DNA of 64,000 nucleotides, from contig CM077834.1 of the NCBI GenBank assembly GCA_039720395.1, positions 4,236,607-4,300,606 of the forward strand, written 5' to 3'. Source of the stretch: Liquidambar formosana (lineage: Eukaryota; Streptophyta; Magnoliopsida; Saxifragales; Altingiaceae). Below the pieces are notes generated by a model that was not told where the DNA came from, did no database searches, and saw only the letters and a program-made list of their open reading frames with translations. The position numbers and the translations under genes were made by a program. Positions 32,605 to 44,806 of the stretch are shown here, one piece after another. How positions within the stretch are numbered: the stretch's first letter is position 1; each line of letters starts with the position of its first letter.

Positions 32605-34286
32605 GCCTTACTACTTACATTCAATCCTTAGGGATAGTACACGAGTCCACTCCGCCTTATTCACCGGTCTCTAATGGTGTAGCTGAACATAAGAATAGAA
32701 CGTTAACAGATCTAATTTTTGCAATGCTAGCTTATTCAGGAGCACCAAAGAATCTTTGGGGTGAAGCAATTTTAACCGCTAATTATGTCATGAATCGAGT
32801 ACCACGTAAACAAACTTTAATTACCCCTTATGAGATGTGGAGAGGTAGAAAACCTAATCTAGGTTATTTGAGAGTATGGGGTTGCCTAGCTTATGTTAAG
32901 ATGACACCACCTAAAATGCATAAATTGGGAATTAAAGCTACTAAATGTGTATTCATTGGTTATGCCTTAACTAGTAAAGCCTATAGATTCCTAGACTTAG
33001 AAAATAATGTTGTAATTGAATCGTTAGATGTTATATTCCATGAAGATAATTTTCCCTATAAATCTAAAGCTAGTAGGGGCATAGAGGGAGTACCTATATT
33101 TCAAGAATTTAGAGATAATGATTTTGTATCAAAGCCGAATGAATTAAAAGTTGAACCTAGAAGAAGTAAGCGAGCTAGAGTAGAAAAAGATTTTGGTCCT
33201 GATTATTTAATTTATAATGTTGAAGGTGATCCTACTACCTTAGAAGAAGCTCTTACTTCACCAGACTCTGATTTTTGGAAAGAAGCTATAAATGATGAAA
33301 TGGAATCACTTATGTCTAACAAAACTTGGAAGTTAGTAGATTTACCTCCTGGTTGTAATACTATAGGTTGCAAATGGGTTTTAAGAAGAAAACTTAAACC
33401 AGATGGAACTATAGATAAATATAAAGCAAGGTTAGCAGCTAAAGGGTTTAAACAAAAAGAGAATATAGATTTCTTTGATACATATTCACCTGTCACTAGA
33501 GTAACATCCATTAGATTGTTAATTGCTATTGCTTCTATACATGACTTAAAAATTCATCAAATGGATGTAAAAACAGCATTTCTTAATGGAGACTTAGAGG
33601 AAGAAATATATATGGACCAACCTGAAGGTTTTATATTACCCAGATGTGAAAATAAAGTTTGTAAATTAACTAAGTCTTTATATGGTTTGAAACAAGCACC
33701 AAAACAATGGCATGAGAAATTTGACATATGCATGTTGAATAATGGATTTAAATCAAATGAGAGTGATAAATGTATATATTATAAGTCTGGAAATGGTGCT
33801 CATGTAATTATTTGTTTGTATGTGGATGACTTGTTAATTTTTGGTACAAACTTAGAAATAATTGAGACTACTAAATCATTGCTAAATAATAATTTTGATA
33901 TAAAAGACATGAGTGAAGCGAATGTCATACTTGGAATGAAAATTACAAGAACATTAGATGGAATTTTTCTTGATCAGTCTCATTACATTGAAAAAATATT
34001 AAAGAAATATAAATTTTATGATTGCAAGGTAGTGTGTACACCGTTTGATTCTAGTATTCATTTACAGCAAACTGAGAAAGATAGTGATGTTCTAAATCAA
34101 AAAGAATATGCTAGTATAATTGGTAGTTTAAGATATGCAACTGATTGTACTAGACCTGATATTGCTTATGCTTTGGGTGTACTTAGTAGATTTACTAGTA
34201 AGCCAAGTTTTGAACATATATTGGAATGCAATTACTCGTGTAATGAGGTATTTAAAGAGAACTTACAATTATGGTTTATTTTATAA
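32598..34286 (+). pseudogene. Copia integrase C-terminal part and reverse transcriptase
   Basis: Continues the polyprotein in another frame. The integrase signature PPYSPVSNGVAEHKNRTL carries the catalytic Glu. The RT domain runs from ESLMSNKTWKLVDLPPG to about 34000 with the MDVKTAFLNGDLEEEIYM block, SLYGLKQAPKQWHEKF, and the catalytic YVDD at 33819-33830. The frame shifts again near 34225 and runs into a stop at 34284. Confidence 0.93.
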
Positions 34287-34782
34287 GAAGTATCCTGCTG
34301 TACTTGAAGGGTACAGTGATGCTGATTGGAATTCTCAATATGGAGATTCAATGTCTACCACTGGCTATGTTTTTACTTTGGGAGGTGGAGCTGTTTGTTG
34401 GAGATCAAAGAAACAACAAATCATAGCTAAATCCACTATGGAGTCAGAGCTGATTGCTTTAGCCTCAGCCAGTGAAGAAGTAGGTTGGTTGCGTGACTTA
34501 TTATCTGAGATACCCATGTGGGATAATCCTATACCGCCTGTCTTGATTTATTATGATAGTACTACTGCTATTGGCAGAGTACATAACAAATATTATAATG
34601 GGAAATCCAGATCTATAAGAAGAAAACACAGTATTATTAGATCTTATTTGAGTAAAGGATCTATAAATATTAACTATGTGAGGTCAAGTGATAATCTCGC
34701 AGATCCATTAACTAAAGCTCTAGCTAGAGAAAAGGTTTGGAATACATCGAGGGGGATGGGACTTAAGCCCAAAGAAAATTAA
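34230..34782 (+). pseudogene. Copia RNase H domain
   Basis: After the second frameshift the conserved reading resumes with AITRVMRYLKRTYNYGLFYK and then GYSDADWN, STTGYVF, SKKQQIIAKSTMESELIAL, YYDSTTAI and the C-terminal ADPLTKALAREKV. It ends at TAA 34780-34782. The residues expected of the Copia RNase H (SDADW, ESE, D in YYDS) are present. Confidence 0.93.
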
Positions 34783-35367
34783 ATTGCCTATGAGGATACC
34801 CTACCTAGGGACTGGAGATCCCAAGAACTAGGTTAAAGGGACAAACGAATCATAGAGTGGTTTGTGAGTGGACATGCACAATATGGTTTTTAATACTGTT
34901 AGTTCATCCCTATGGTGTATGTGCATGTGATCCTGTAACGATATGAGAGGTTGAGATTTTATTTCTCTTAATGAGTTCTATAGCCCTTATGGGTGGGATG
35001 TTAGAGTTATGGGAGCATCCTTGATAGACTCATCTATTTGAGTTTGGAAGTGGGGCCGCTTCTTATGAGAATTGGGCTAATTCTCTAGAATATTCATGAA
35101 AGCTGGGATAAAGCACATGGCCGTAACGTGCTGGCTTGTGAAGCTTGGATGAGGACACCTTGAATAACATGTGTGTAATGTGATTCTTAGTATTCCCAAG
35201 AAGTCTTAGTTTCAAGGCTTAGCTACTTTGACTCTAATACAAGAATTACTAAAACACTAAGTGAGGGTTTCAAGGCATTGCCACTCTCATGATGCATGAT
35301 GTTCTTACTTTGCCCAAAGTTTTTATTTATTTATTTATTTTGGTTTTTATTAAAATAAGTGGGGGAA
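34783..35367 (+). other. Copia 3' untranslated region and polypurine tract
   Basis: Non-coding segment between RNase H and the 3' LTR, ending in AATAAGTGGGGGAA, the polypurine tract used to prime plus-strand synthesis. Confidence 0.8.
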
Positions 35368-36146
35368 TGTTGGAATATTTTAATAAAAATATATCACTTT
35401 ATCTTGTGTTATGGGTCCCACTTTGACTAAAGTAGAATCTGAAGTGTTTTATTTCCCTTCGTTTTATAAACTTCTCTTGCACTCTTATACGGTGAGATCC
35501 AGTATATGTGCAAAGGGAAAGTAGAAGGGGAGTTGAGGTTTTGTTTGGGACGAACACAGGAGAACTCAGGGGTTCACCATACGGTAAGAAATTAGTGCTT
35601 ATACCCCTGTTTTTTCATTCTTGAATGCAGATTTGTAACTCCCACACTAAATAGCAACAATCAATTTTGAGTTTTAAATCAGATTTATTTCTTTAACAAT
35701 TTTTTTTCATTCATTTTCTGGTTTAAATGATTTAAAAACTGATGGTAGTTTTGATTTCAAATTGAATTAGGTTTATTGCAGATTTGAATCTTGTATCCAT
35801 CTGTTACAGATTTTCACCTATAAAAAGAGGCTTTTTTTCCAGATTTTTGGATCATCCAGTTCTCTCTCTTTTCTCTCTATATTTACATGTTTTGTCTTTG
35901 TATTTCCTAAGCAAAGTGTGGTGTCGAGTAGAGCTTCTACTTCTCAGATTGTGTAGATTTAGAGAAGTATTCAGCTATAGGTTGGGCTGTTGTATCCTAG
36001 AAGCGACGCGTTCTTGAGATACTACACTGGAATCACTCCGTAGTGGCGTGAATCGTCTAAAAGAAAGCGACATTGTCCGCACCTCAACCCTGCCTGTACT
36101 TCACAAACTTCATCTGCAGAGGTAATATCTTCCTATTTCTCCAACA
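35368..36146 (+). repeat. Copia 3' LTR
   Basis: 779 bp, co-linear with the 5' LTR except for a 22-bp deletion (the TTCTGAGTTATTATT stretch after TTTCCTAAG) and scattered transitions. Confidence 0.95.
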
Positions 36147-36189
36147 TAATATAAAGACCATCAGATCCTATATATATTTGAGTTGAGAT

Positions 36190-36660
36190 TGGGAGCACAT
36201 GCTCTTGGTATGATGGTGGGGTAAGACCTTGGGAAGACTACTTGGACATTTCCATTGACTTGGCAGTCTATTAATAGTACCCATATCCACGTAATCTTCT
36301 GCCTCAACCAAATTATTCCACTCATTTCTTCAGTTTTTTGGCATCTTAAAGAATAAATGAAAAAAAAAAATTTGGAAATCCCTACAGAGAATCGGAGGTT
36401 CATTTCAACTTCTAACTTTTCTTGCTGTGGCTTGTTAGACATAATCATTTGCTAAAAAAATTTGCAAAATGGAGTAAGAGGTTTTGCTCACTTTTGCTGA
36501 TTGTTGCCTTTGTGGTTTCTGGAACAATCGAAAAATCCTCGTAATTTTCAGTTAATGGGGAATCCTCTTGATTAGTCTTCACAGAGAACCTAGAGGAATT
36601 TAATTGTAGCATAACCCCTTTCTTGGTTCCAAAATGTTTCCAGCTCATGAATATAAGGTG
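36190..36660 (+). repeat. Orphan RLP promoter/leader copy
   Basis: 36230-36335 aligns with the DNA just upstream of RLP-A (47250-47360): CATTGACTTGGCAGTCTATT (36253) matches CATTCACTTGGCAGTCTATA (47285), followed by the shared TCTTCTGCCTC and the ATTTCTTTAG-type leader. The TATA box is mutated (CTATTAATAG) and no RLP start codon or coding DNA follows. From about 36530 the sequence switches to other flank-module DNA (compare 41690). Confidence 0.65.
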
Positions 36661-36764
36661 GCATAAACTAATTATGGCCAGGGCCGATTCTGAGATTTTT
36701 GGGGCCCTAGGCGAACTCTTGAAAGGGGCCTCTATTGGCACCCGAAGACTTGTTTTTTATCCCC

Positions 36765-37095
36765 CACTTATTTTACACTTTTAGGTTTTATGAAAATTAT
36801 AAAAGAATTTTATAAAAATCGGACGTGCTATCCATTGAAAAACATCATTTTGAACAACTTTGTAGAATAAAGTTTTTCCAAAAACTATTGTTTAAGTGAA
36901 ATTTTTGGCCATTTACAGTAGTTTTTATATAAATGGTTATAAAGTCCATTTAAAAGATAAATTTTTTAAAAATTTTCTTCTACAAAATTGTTCAAAATGA
37001 TGTTTTCTAGTAGATTATGTGATCAGTTTTTATGAAAACCTTTTATATTTTTCATAAAACCTTAAAATGTAAAGTAATTAGGGGATGAAAAACAA
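36765..37095. repeat. Hairpin element family, copy 2 (inside hAT)
   Basis: Arms containing CATCATTTTGAACAACTTTG and, inverted, CAAAATTGTTCAAAATGATG. The whole can fold as a long imperfect hairpin. Outer words are the same as in copies 1, 3 and 4. Confidence 0.7.
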
Positions 37096-37164
37096 GTCTT
37101 GGGGTGCCAATAGGGCCCCCTTCTTAAAATGAGACCCTCATACTCAATTTTTTTTACCCAGTAC

Positions 37165-37515
37165 AAACATAAAGTTTGTTTACACATCTTACTGATTTTA
37201 ATTTCTTAAGATTTTAGAAAAATATAAAAGGTTTTAAGAAAATCAACTATGCTATCCACTAGAAAACATCATTTTGAACAACTTTGCAGAAGAAAGTTTT
37301 TACAAAATTTTTCGTTTAAGTTGACTTTTTGGCCTAAAATTAACAAAGACGGTAAATGATCAAAAAATCCACTTAAATGATAAATTTTGAAAAAACTTTC
37401 TTCTGCAAAGTTGTTCAAAATGATGTTTTCTAGTGGATTACATAACAAATTTTCATAAAAACCTTTTATATTTTTGGTAAAATATTGATAAATAAAAATT
37501 AGTGGGATGTGCAAA
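37165..37515. repeat. Hairpin element family, copy 3 (inside hAT)
   Basis: The clearest member of the family: CATCATTTTGAACAACTTTG on the left and CAAAGTTGTTCAAAATGATG on the right are perfect inverted copies, flanked by GAAAACATC/GATGTTTTC and further matching bases. It lies in direct orientation behind copy 2. Confidence 0.75.
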
Positions 37516-38772
37516 TAAAATTAAGGGGTTGCAATAACCATTCTCTTTAGAAAAAAAAAAAGAAGATTAAACCTACTATAAGGGTTAGTCCCCAAATGGG
37601 GCCCTCATTTTTGAGCCAAAATGTGGGGCCCCAAGCAGCCACCTTGCCCGCCTTGCCCCAAAATCGGCCCTGATTATGGCCCATCAACTCATTCATCATA
37701 GCCGTTCAATTGTCTGGCCATGCTTGTAAGACCGTGGTTAATTAATATAGCTATAGTTTAGGGACAAATGATAAAGTGAAATGAAATTTAAGTACTATTA
37801 TCTCTACAAAAACAAAATTTAATTATGTGAACTTTTTACATATATGTGCTCAAATTTTCAAATTAATTAGTTTGTTTCTTTCAAACAACGATGATTAGAT
37901 GCAATGCAAATTTCTTGTAAATTACATGCACTAAAGACTAAGGAAGTTGACTTCGTAGCCTATAGAGACTTGCTGCAACCTTACTCAAGTTATTTCAGCT
38001 TAACGGGCAAAAAATGGAAAAGCTAAAGACATGAATTTTGTTTACAAGGCATGTAGTCGTCTTGTCTAATCCATGACCCAAAAATATATTGATCCAAAAC
38101 ATGACCCTAGCACTAATAAAGTATGGGTCCACCTAGGATGGGTATAACACTCACTTTAGACTTTACAAGCTAATTAAACTAACTGTCTAGAGCCTGGTCG
38201 ACTAGTCCATGAAGTTGACAAATTTGAAAAATCAAATCAAACCTAGAAAAAATTGAAAAATAAGTCTGTCAATGATGGTGGCATCATTATCCGTCTTGTA
38301 AGGAGCTTTCTCAAATAATTGGCTATTACATACGTGTAACTTCTTCATTTTATATATAGCAAAATTTTGTTTTTGGGACCTTTATATGATCCTCTATCCA
38401 ATGATAAAAATATAAAAAATGAAAAACTCGTTAATACACCCATGAAGCATCATAATTATTCCCTTGGAAATATATCTACTGGGTAAAGAGTAACTTTTCA
38501 TTTTATTTAACTCGCTAAAAGAAATATATCCAATCAGATTATAGTGACAATTAGATTCAATTCCTCTGTTTGATGAAGCTAAAAAAATATAAAAATAAAA
38601 GAAGCATATTTATATCCTAGAAATATCTATAAAAAAAATGTAATTTAGGTCATAGGGTTGCTCCAAAGACAGTCTTTGATTGTGGAATCTATACGTGATA
38701 TTGATAGCTCTATCAATTTATCTGTCAACTTGACTCTAGGGCGTGGAACACCTTCGATCAATCAGTCCAATC

Positions 38773-39754
38773 TAGGGCTGCAACTTCGGTGCGTTGAGCC
38801 CGCCCAACCCGATCAATAGACGGGTTGGATAAATAGGTTTTAGACATTGGGTTGGGCTTGGGTTGGAAAATATCAACCCAATTTAAATCAGGTTGGGCTT
38901 GGGAAGGGAGTTGATTAACCCGAACCCAACCTATATAATATATAATTTTTAAAAATATTTTTATATGCATTAAATATGGCATCATATGGTTTTTAACTAT
39001 TGGTCATTTGGTGTGGACATAGGGGGCTTGTATGAGAAATTGCTGGAGGAAGATATGTAATCAGCTAGAGAAAGATGTGCAACCAGATTACCTTCTATTG
39101 TTTTTTCCTTTTTTTTTGGGGGGGGGGGGGGGGGATTAAAAAGGGAACTTTATTTAGACTGTTAACCCTAACCTAGTGTTTAGTAGCTATAAAATCTCCT
39201 CTCTTAGCAAGAAAAAGAAAAAAAAATCTGTAAAATCTACTAGAATCATGGGATTATAATCCATGTTTGACCTAAATGGCTCTTTTAATAAGTGTCCATG
39301 AATGTCAATTTTTCTTGTTTTTCTGAGTTAGTTCTTATCATTTTGGCACCAGAGCACTTTGCCGCCAGTTCTCTTTTCTTTCCCCAGTCCCCATCGACTA
39401 CTAATGAGTAACGCCGTTGATTTTATTGAAGTAGGTTAATCAATTGAGTTTAGATGATTAAGATTTGTAGGCATATGCAACAATGTATTTTTATTTTATT
39501 GAAGCAGGTTTACTAAAGATGAAAAATAAAAAATGAAATTAATAAGCTAACCCGCACAACTCGACTTCAACCCGCTCAACCCATATAACCCGTGCCCAAC
39601 CCATGCCCACCCAACCCGAGCACGGGTTGAGCCTAGGCTAGGAATGTTCAACCCGAAGTATGGGTTGGGTTGGGATTGGGCGTAAGGATTTACGCTTAGG
39701 GTTGAGTTTGGGTTGACCTCTTAACCCAGCCAACCCGCCCAAGTTGCAGCCCTA
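38773..39754. mobile_element. hAT element (982 bp) with TAGGGCTGCAA ends
   Basis: Ends TAGGGCTGCAACTT in inverted orientation, flanked by perfect 8-bp duplications GTCCAATC (38765-38772 and 39755-39762). The outer 150 bp on each side are rich in CCCAACCC/GGGTTGGG words. The uninserted sequence is present three times elsewhere in the flank modules (for example 56581-56600, CAGTCCAATCCATTTATGGG), which confirms the ends to the base. No transposase frame. It contains a run of 17 G (39118-39134). Confidence 0.92.
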
Positions 39755-42504
39755 GTCCAATCCATTTATGGGAAATACTTTTTCAATCACAATCCATGAC
39801 TCCTAAAGTCCAACACGTAAATTTCAAGTAAGAAAATTCTACATGGAAATAGAAGCTAGATGTCTTTTCTTTTTTATTTGTTTTTATAGCTTAATGGTGG
39901 TTTAATTTCCCTAGCTTTTATAATTTTGGAATTATTTGCATTTGAATTAGTAATAATGTTCATACTTGTAGGTTTGTTTTGGTACGTGTTTTTAAACATC
40001 TATCGTACTAGATAGTTGGACTGCTAGAGCTACCACTTAGTCTTGGTCCCAGAAATTTAAGTTAGTCATTTTTTTTCTTCTTCTTCTTTTTTTTTTTTAA
40101 TTTTTTTTTCTTTTGTCTAATTTCATGTCCAACAAAAATTATGGATTTTTTTCTCCTTTTTTTGCTTGGGGGGTTATTATTCTAAATTTATATAGGCCCA
40201 TTCTCATTTTATAAAGCAAAATCAACTATTAAATGCTTTGTTCCAACCATTCTATTTTTTGGGTTGCAATATTAGGACAAGCTTTCAATAAAATACTGTT
40301 GAAATGTCAAAATTATCAAATTCTCGCCCTCCACCAATGCCATACAACAAGTCATAACTAAGAATATGTGACCTGACAGTCTTTCAATAAGAGGCTCTAT
40401 CAGGGTGTTCATCCTTAAATGTGTGAAGGGACCACTTCTGGTGTAACGAATATTGCCATTAGCTTCCCAAAATTGTTTACACGGCATGTAGTTGTCTTGG
40501 GTCCACATCGAATTGGTATTAGACTCACTGTATAGGCTAAACTAACTGCCTATTGGCTAGTCGACTATTCCACGAAGGTGACTTATTTGAAAATTCAAAT
40601 TGGTCCAAGGAAAAACTGAAATATGCATGAGTCCATCAATGATGTTGGCACTATTATCCCTTCTTGAAAGGAATTTGACTAGCCTAGTCGACTAGTCCAT
40701 GAAGGTGACTAATTTGAAAAATCAAACCTAGAAAAGACAAAAGAATGAGTCCATCAATGATGATGGCATCGCTATCCCTCTTGCAAGGAGTTTTCTCAAA
40801 TTCTTGGCTATTACGGACTTGTAATTTAAGATATGCATCATGCCATCATATTTATGGTTTATCACACTGAATCCATTCTATCAGTTTACACTCTATCAAA
40901 AGAATGTTAAAAAATTTTAACACGCAACAATTAAAGCTAAAAATTAAAAAAATTTTGGTCAAATACTTTTGTATAGGAGAGAACATCAAACTTTAATCCG
41001 CACATTTGATTGAACCATTTTATATATAGTGAAGTTTTGGATGTGAAACCTTTATATGATCCTCTATGCAATGATACAGTAAACTAGTTCATACACCCAT
41101 GAAGCATCCAACAAGAGAGATTGTAAATGAGTTATAACGTGATTCAAGCAGTGCCCCTAGTCCCCTATGTCCATGACACCCAAAATAATAATAAACATTA
41201 ATAAAATAATAATAAACGTTTCATAAGAGAATCCAATTTTATTTTGAATCTAAAAAATAAATTTCAAACAATTGAAGGCCTATCATTTTATTTTGCAAAT
41301 TTCTTGTAAATTACGCTAAAGACTAAGGAAGATGACTTCATAGCCTATAGACTTGTTGCAACCCTACTCATGCCATTTCAGCTTCACGTGGGAAAATGGA
41401 AAAACTAAAGATAGGAATTTTGTTTACACTAGCTTGTCTTGTCCAATCCATGACCCAAAAATATATTGACCCAAAACATTACCCTAGCACTAATAAAGTA
41501 TGGGTCCACCTGGAAAGGGTATTACACTCACTTTAGACTTTACAAGCTAAACTGACCGTCTATAGCCTAATATAATCGACTAATCCATGGAGGTGACTAA
41601 ATTGAAAAATTAAATTAGACCTAGAAAAAACTAAAAAATGAGTTCATCAACGATGATGGCATCGTTATCCCTCTTGATTAGTCTTCGCAGAGGACCAAGA
41701 AGAATTTAATTGTAAGATAACCCCTTTCTTGGATCCAAAATGTTCCCACCTCATGAATATAAGGTGGCGCAAACTAATTTCGGCCCATCAGCTCATTAAT
41801 CCTGGCCATTTAGTTGTTTGGCCATGCTTGTAAGGCCGTGGTTAATTAATACAACCATAGTTTAGGGGCAGAGTCAAGATTTGCTATCAGAGTAGGTGGG
41901 ACAAATGATAAAGTGAAATGAAATTTAAGTACTAAAATCTCCACAAAACAAAATTTTGTGAACTTTTCTACATATATGCGCTCAAATTCTCAAATTAATT
42001 AGTTTGTTTATTTCGAACAGCAACAATTAAATGCTACTCAATTTTGATTGTGAATTTGATAATCAAAACAAATTGGGGTTGATGCCAATTAAAGTGTACT
42101 ATAAATTCTTATTTTAGAAACCAAAATCAGCTATCAAATGCTTTGCTAGCGCAATTCTATTTTGGCTTGCAGTAATAGGAGAAGTTTTTGACAAAATATT
42201 GCTGAAATGCCAAATTAATCAAGTTGCCCTCCATCTACTCCCTGCCACCAATGGCATACAACAAGTCATAGTTAAGAATATGTGGCCTGATAGTTTTTCA
42301 ATAAGAGCTAGCTCCATCAGGGTGCTCATCCTTAATGTTTAAAGCGACCACTTCTAAATCAGATAAAGTCTGGTTTACACAATAGTCAACACGCAATTCT
42401 TATGAATTTCAGGTAGCTACTGGCAATGAAATTTCTTGTAAATTAAACTAAAGATTAAGGAAGATGACTTCGTAGCCTATAGAGACATGCTGCAACCCTA
42501 CTCA

Positions 42505-42770
42505 CCACCACTTCTCTTTCTTTTCTTCCCTTTTTTTTTTTAATTTTTTTTAATTTAATTTAATTTTATTTTTTAAATGAGGAAGCCTTTCAGGCAAACA
42601 TAAACTCATACAAGACCTCATAACCCATATGGACCATTTAATTTCAAGACCCATGCGAATCATGAAACCTTGTATGGGTGACCTCAAGGGGTTTAGCAAG
42701 AGTCAAAATTAGGACCTCTGCTTCCTGAGGCGGGATCCCTTGCCAACTAAGCTACCCCTAAGGTTTATTC
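42505..42770 (-). mobile_element. tRNA-derived SINE inserted in a flank module
   Basis: On the minus strand from about 42762: GGGGTAGCTTAGTTGGCAAG contains a box A (TAGCTTAGTTGG). About 35 bases on is GGTCCTAATTTTGACTC, a degenerate box B. The element ends in an A-rich tail (minus strand of 42530-42575, poly-T on plus). Sister modules read CCCTACTCA directly followed by (T)G..CATTTCAGC at 41355-41372 and similarly at 37981-37998. The material between CTCA (42501-42504) and CATTTCAGC here is therefore an insertion. Confidence 0.65.
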
Positions 42771-43855
42771 ATCACATTTCAGCTTAACCTGCAAAAATAG
42801 GAAAACAGAACACAGGAATTTTGTTTACACAGCATGTAGTCTTGTCCAATCCATGACCCAAAAATATTGACCCAAAACATGACCCCAGCACAAAACGGGT
42901 ATTACACTCACCTTACAAGCTAAATTGACTATCTATAGCCTAGGCGACTAGTTAATGAAGGTGATTAATTTGAAAAATCAAACCAAACCTAGAAAAAATT
43001 GAAAAATGAGTCCATCAACGACAATGGCATCGTTATCCCCGTTGCAAGGAGCTTTCTCAAATTCTTGGCTATTACGAACATGTAATTTAAGATGTGTCAT
43101 GTTATCATATTTACCGAATTGAATCCATCCTAGCATTTTACGTTCTATCAAAAGTATGTCAAAATGCACTAAAAGGCTAGGTGGCAATTCAAGTTATTAA
43201 AAAATTTGATCAAATACTTTTTGTTTACAAAAGAATATCGAACTTTAATCCACGCATGTGATATGATTAAACACTTGGTCATTTTATATATAGTGAAATT
43301 TTGTTTTCGGGACCTTTATATGATCCTCTATCCAATGATATAAAAATTTTAAAAAAAATAAAAAATAAAAAATAAAAACTCGTTAATACACCCATGAAGC
43401 ATCATAACTGTTCCCTTGGAAATATGTCTACTGGGTAGAGACTAAAGAATAACTTTTCATTTTATTTAACTCGCTAAAAGAAATATATCCAATCAAATTA
43501 CAGTGACAATTAGATTTAGTTCCTCTGGTTGATGAAGCTAAAAAATATAAAAATAAAAGATGCATATTTATATTCTAGAAATGTCTAGAAAAAAAAAAAA
43601 AAGGAAATAATTTATGTCATACGGTTGCTCCAAAGACAGAGTCTTTGATTGTGGAATCTATACCAGGCGCCTGATATTGATGGCTCTATCAATTTATCCG
43701 TCAACTTGACTCTAGGTTGTGGAAACACCCTTTTGTCAAGTTCGATCGATCATTCCAATCCATTTATGGGAAGTACTTTTCAGTCACAATCCAGGGCTCC
43801 TAAAGTCCAATATGTAAATTTCAAGTAAGAAAATTCTACGTGGAAATAAACCTAA

Positions 43856-44806
43856 TCAAATCACACCAATCCAATCTCAAAGATTGGGATTGAGATACAC
43901 CAAACCAAATCACTTTTGGTATATCTCAATTATATTATTCTTATGATTTTAATTATATTCTCCTATACACTCCTTCAAATTTACGGGGATTTTAGCAAAA
44001 AAAATCTTCATGGATTTTCCATTGAAATCTTTGTCATGTCGCCTGCTTGCATGCTTGTTTGGGGTTTTTCCACTACTAGATTGTGCTGGCAAAGTTTATT
44101 TGGATGAAAATTGATAACAAAGATAAGTCTCATGGGCTAAAAGCAAGGGTTTCTACGGGCTAGGGCTTCTTTGTGCCATGATATGCCTCAACTGACCAAT
44201 AAACTTGGGCTTTTCAAAGTCCTCAAGTCTTCTTTTTCTTGTTCTTGTTCTTCTTCCTCCAAACGAACCATCAGCTAGTCTAGGGTTTTGAAACCCGATT
44301 GAACATTTGTGCAAGCCAAAAAATTGATGCCAAAAGATGAACATCATAGACTTTTGAATATAACGAGATTGCTCGGTTTTATTTTTTATTTTTTAAAAAA
44401 GAATTGGAGCTTTTTTTTATTTTTATTTTTCATGAAATATTGAATAGAAAGAAAAATAAAAAAGTTTAAACCGAACGGGTGGCAGAGCACTGCCCGCCAG
44501 AAGCGTGGATGTTATTGAAGAAAAACTTAGGTCCGATCGACCCACTTTGATACCATGTGGAAGAATTGAATTTCATTCATAATAGATTAGTTGATTACAA
44601 ACCACCCTTGCTAGGGTTTAAATAGAAATCTAAACATAACATAATTATGGAAAGGAAGCAATCTAAGCTCAATCAAATGTTCATCCTTCTAATCAAATCA
44701 CACCAACCCAATCTCAAAGATTGGGATTGAGATACACCAAACCCAATTAGTTTTGATATATCTCAATTACATTATTCTTATGATTCTAATTATATTCTCC
44801 TATAAA
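43856..44806 (-). mobile_element. Small non-coding LTR element (TRIM-like)
   Basis: Minus orientation. A 5' LTR of about 250 bp (44806-44556) ends in CA and is followed at once by TGGTATCA (44555-44548), the start of the tRNA-iMet primer site. The 3' LTR begins TGTATAGGAG at 43969, preceded by a short purine tract GAAGGAG, and is cut after about 115 bp at 43856. The two LTR copies share CTAATCAAATCACACCAA and ATTGGGATTGAGATACACCA. The internal part is about 585 bp with no gag or pol. The size and absence of coding fit TRIM elements; a deletion replaced part of the flank module at its left side. Confidence 0.6.

Larger units (their letters stand above)
29963..36146 (+). mobile_element. Ty1/Copia LTR retrotransposon, full length but disabled
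   Basis: 5' LTR 29963-30763 and 3' LTR 35368-36146, both beginning TGTTGGAA and ending CCAACA, flanked by perfect 5-bp duplications TAATA (29958-29962 and 36147-36151). A purine tract AAGTGGGGGAA sits just before the 3' LTR. Domain order gag, protease, integrase, RT, RNase H identifies Copia. I count roughly two dozen substitutions between the LTRs plus a 22-bp deletion in the 3' copy, so the insertion is not recent. The polyprotein is broken by one stop (31639) and two frameshifts (about 32590 and about 34225). No standard tRNA-Met primer site is seen in the 20 bp between LTR and ATG. Confidence 0.97.
36679..37672. mobile_element. hAT element (about 1 kb, non-autonomous)
   Basis: 994 bp flanked by perfect 8-bp direct repeats ATTATGGC (36671-36678 and 37673-37680). 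Ends are CAGGGCCGATTCTGAGATTT and, reverse complemented, CAGGGCCGATTTTGGGGCAA, matching the CAGGG...CCCTG pattern of hAT elements. The interior holds two copies of the hairpin element (36765-37095 and 37165-37515). A related uninserted site is at about 41770-41785. Confidence 0.85.

Noticed and set aside
42625..42766. Possible tRNA gene
   Set aside because: Has box A and a degenerate box B but cannot form an acceptor stem or anticodon arm, and it ends in an A-rich tail; explained as a SINE.
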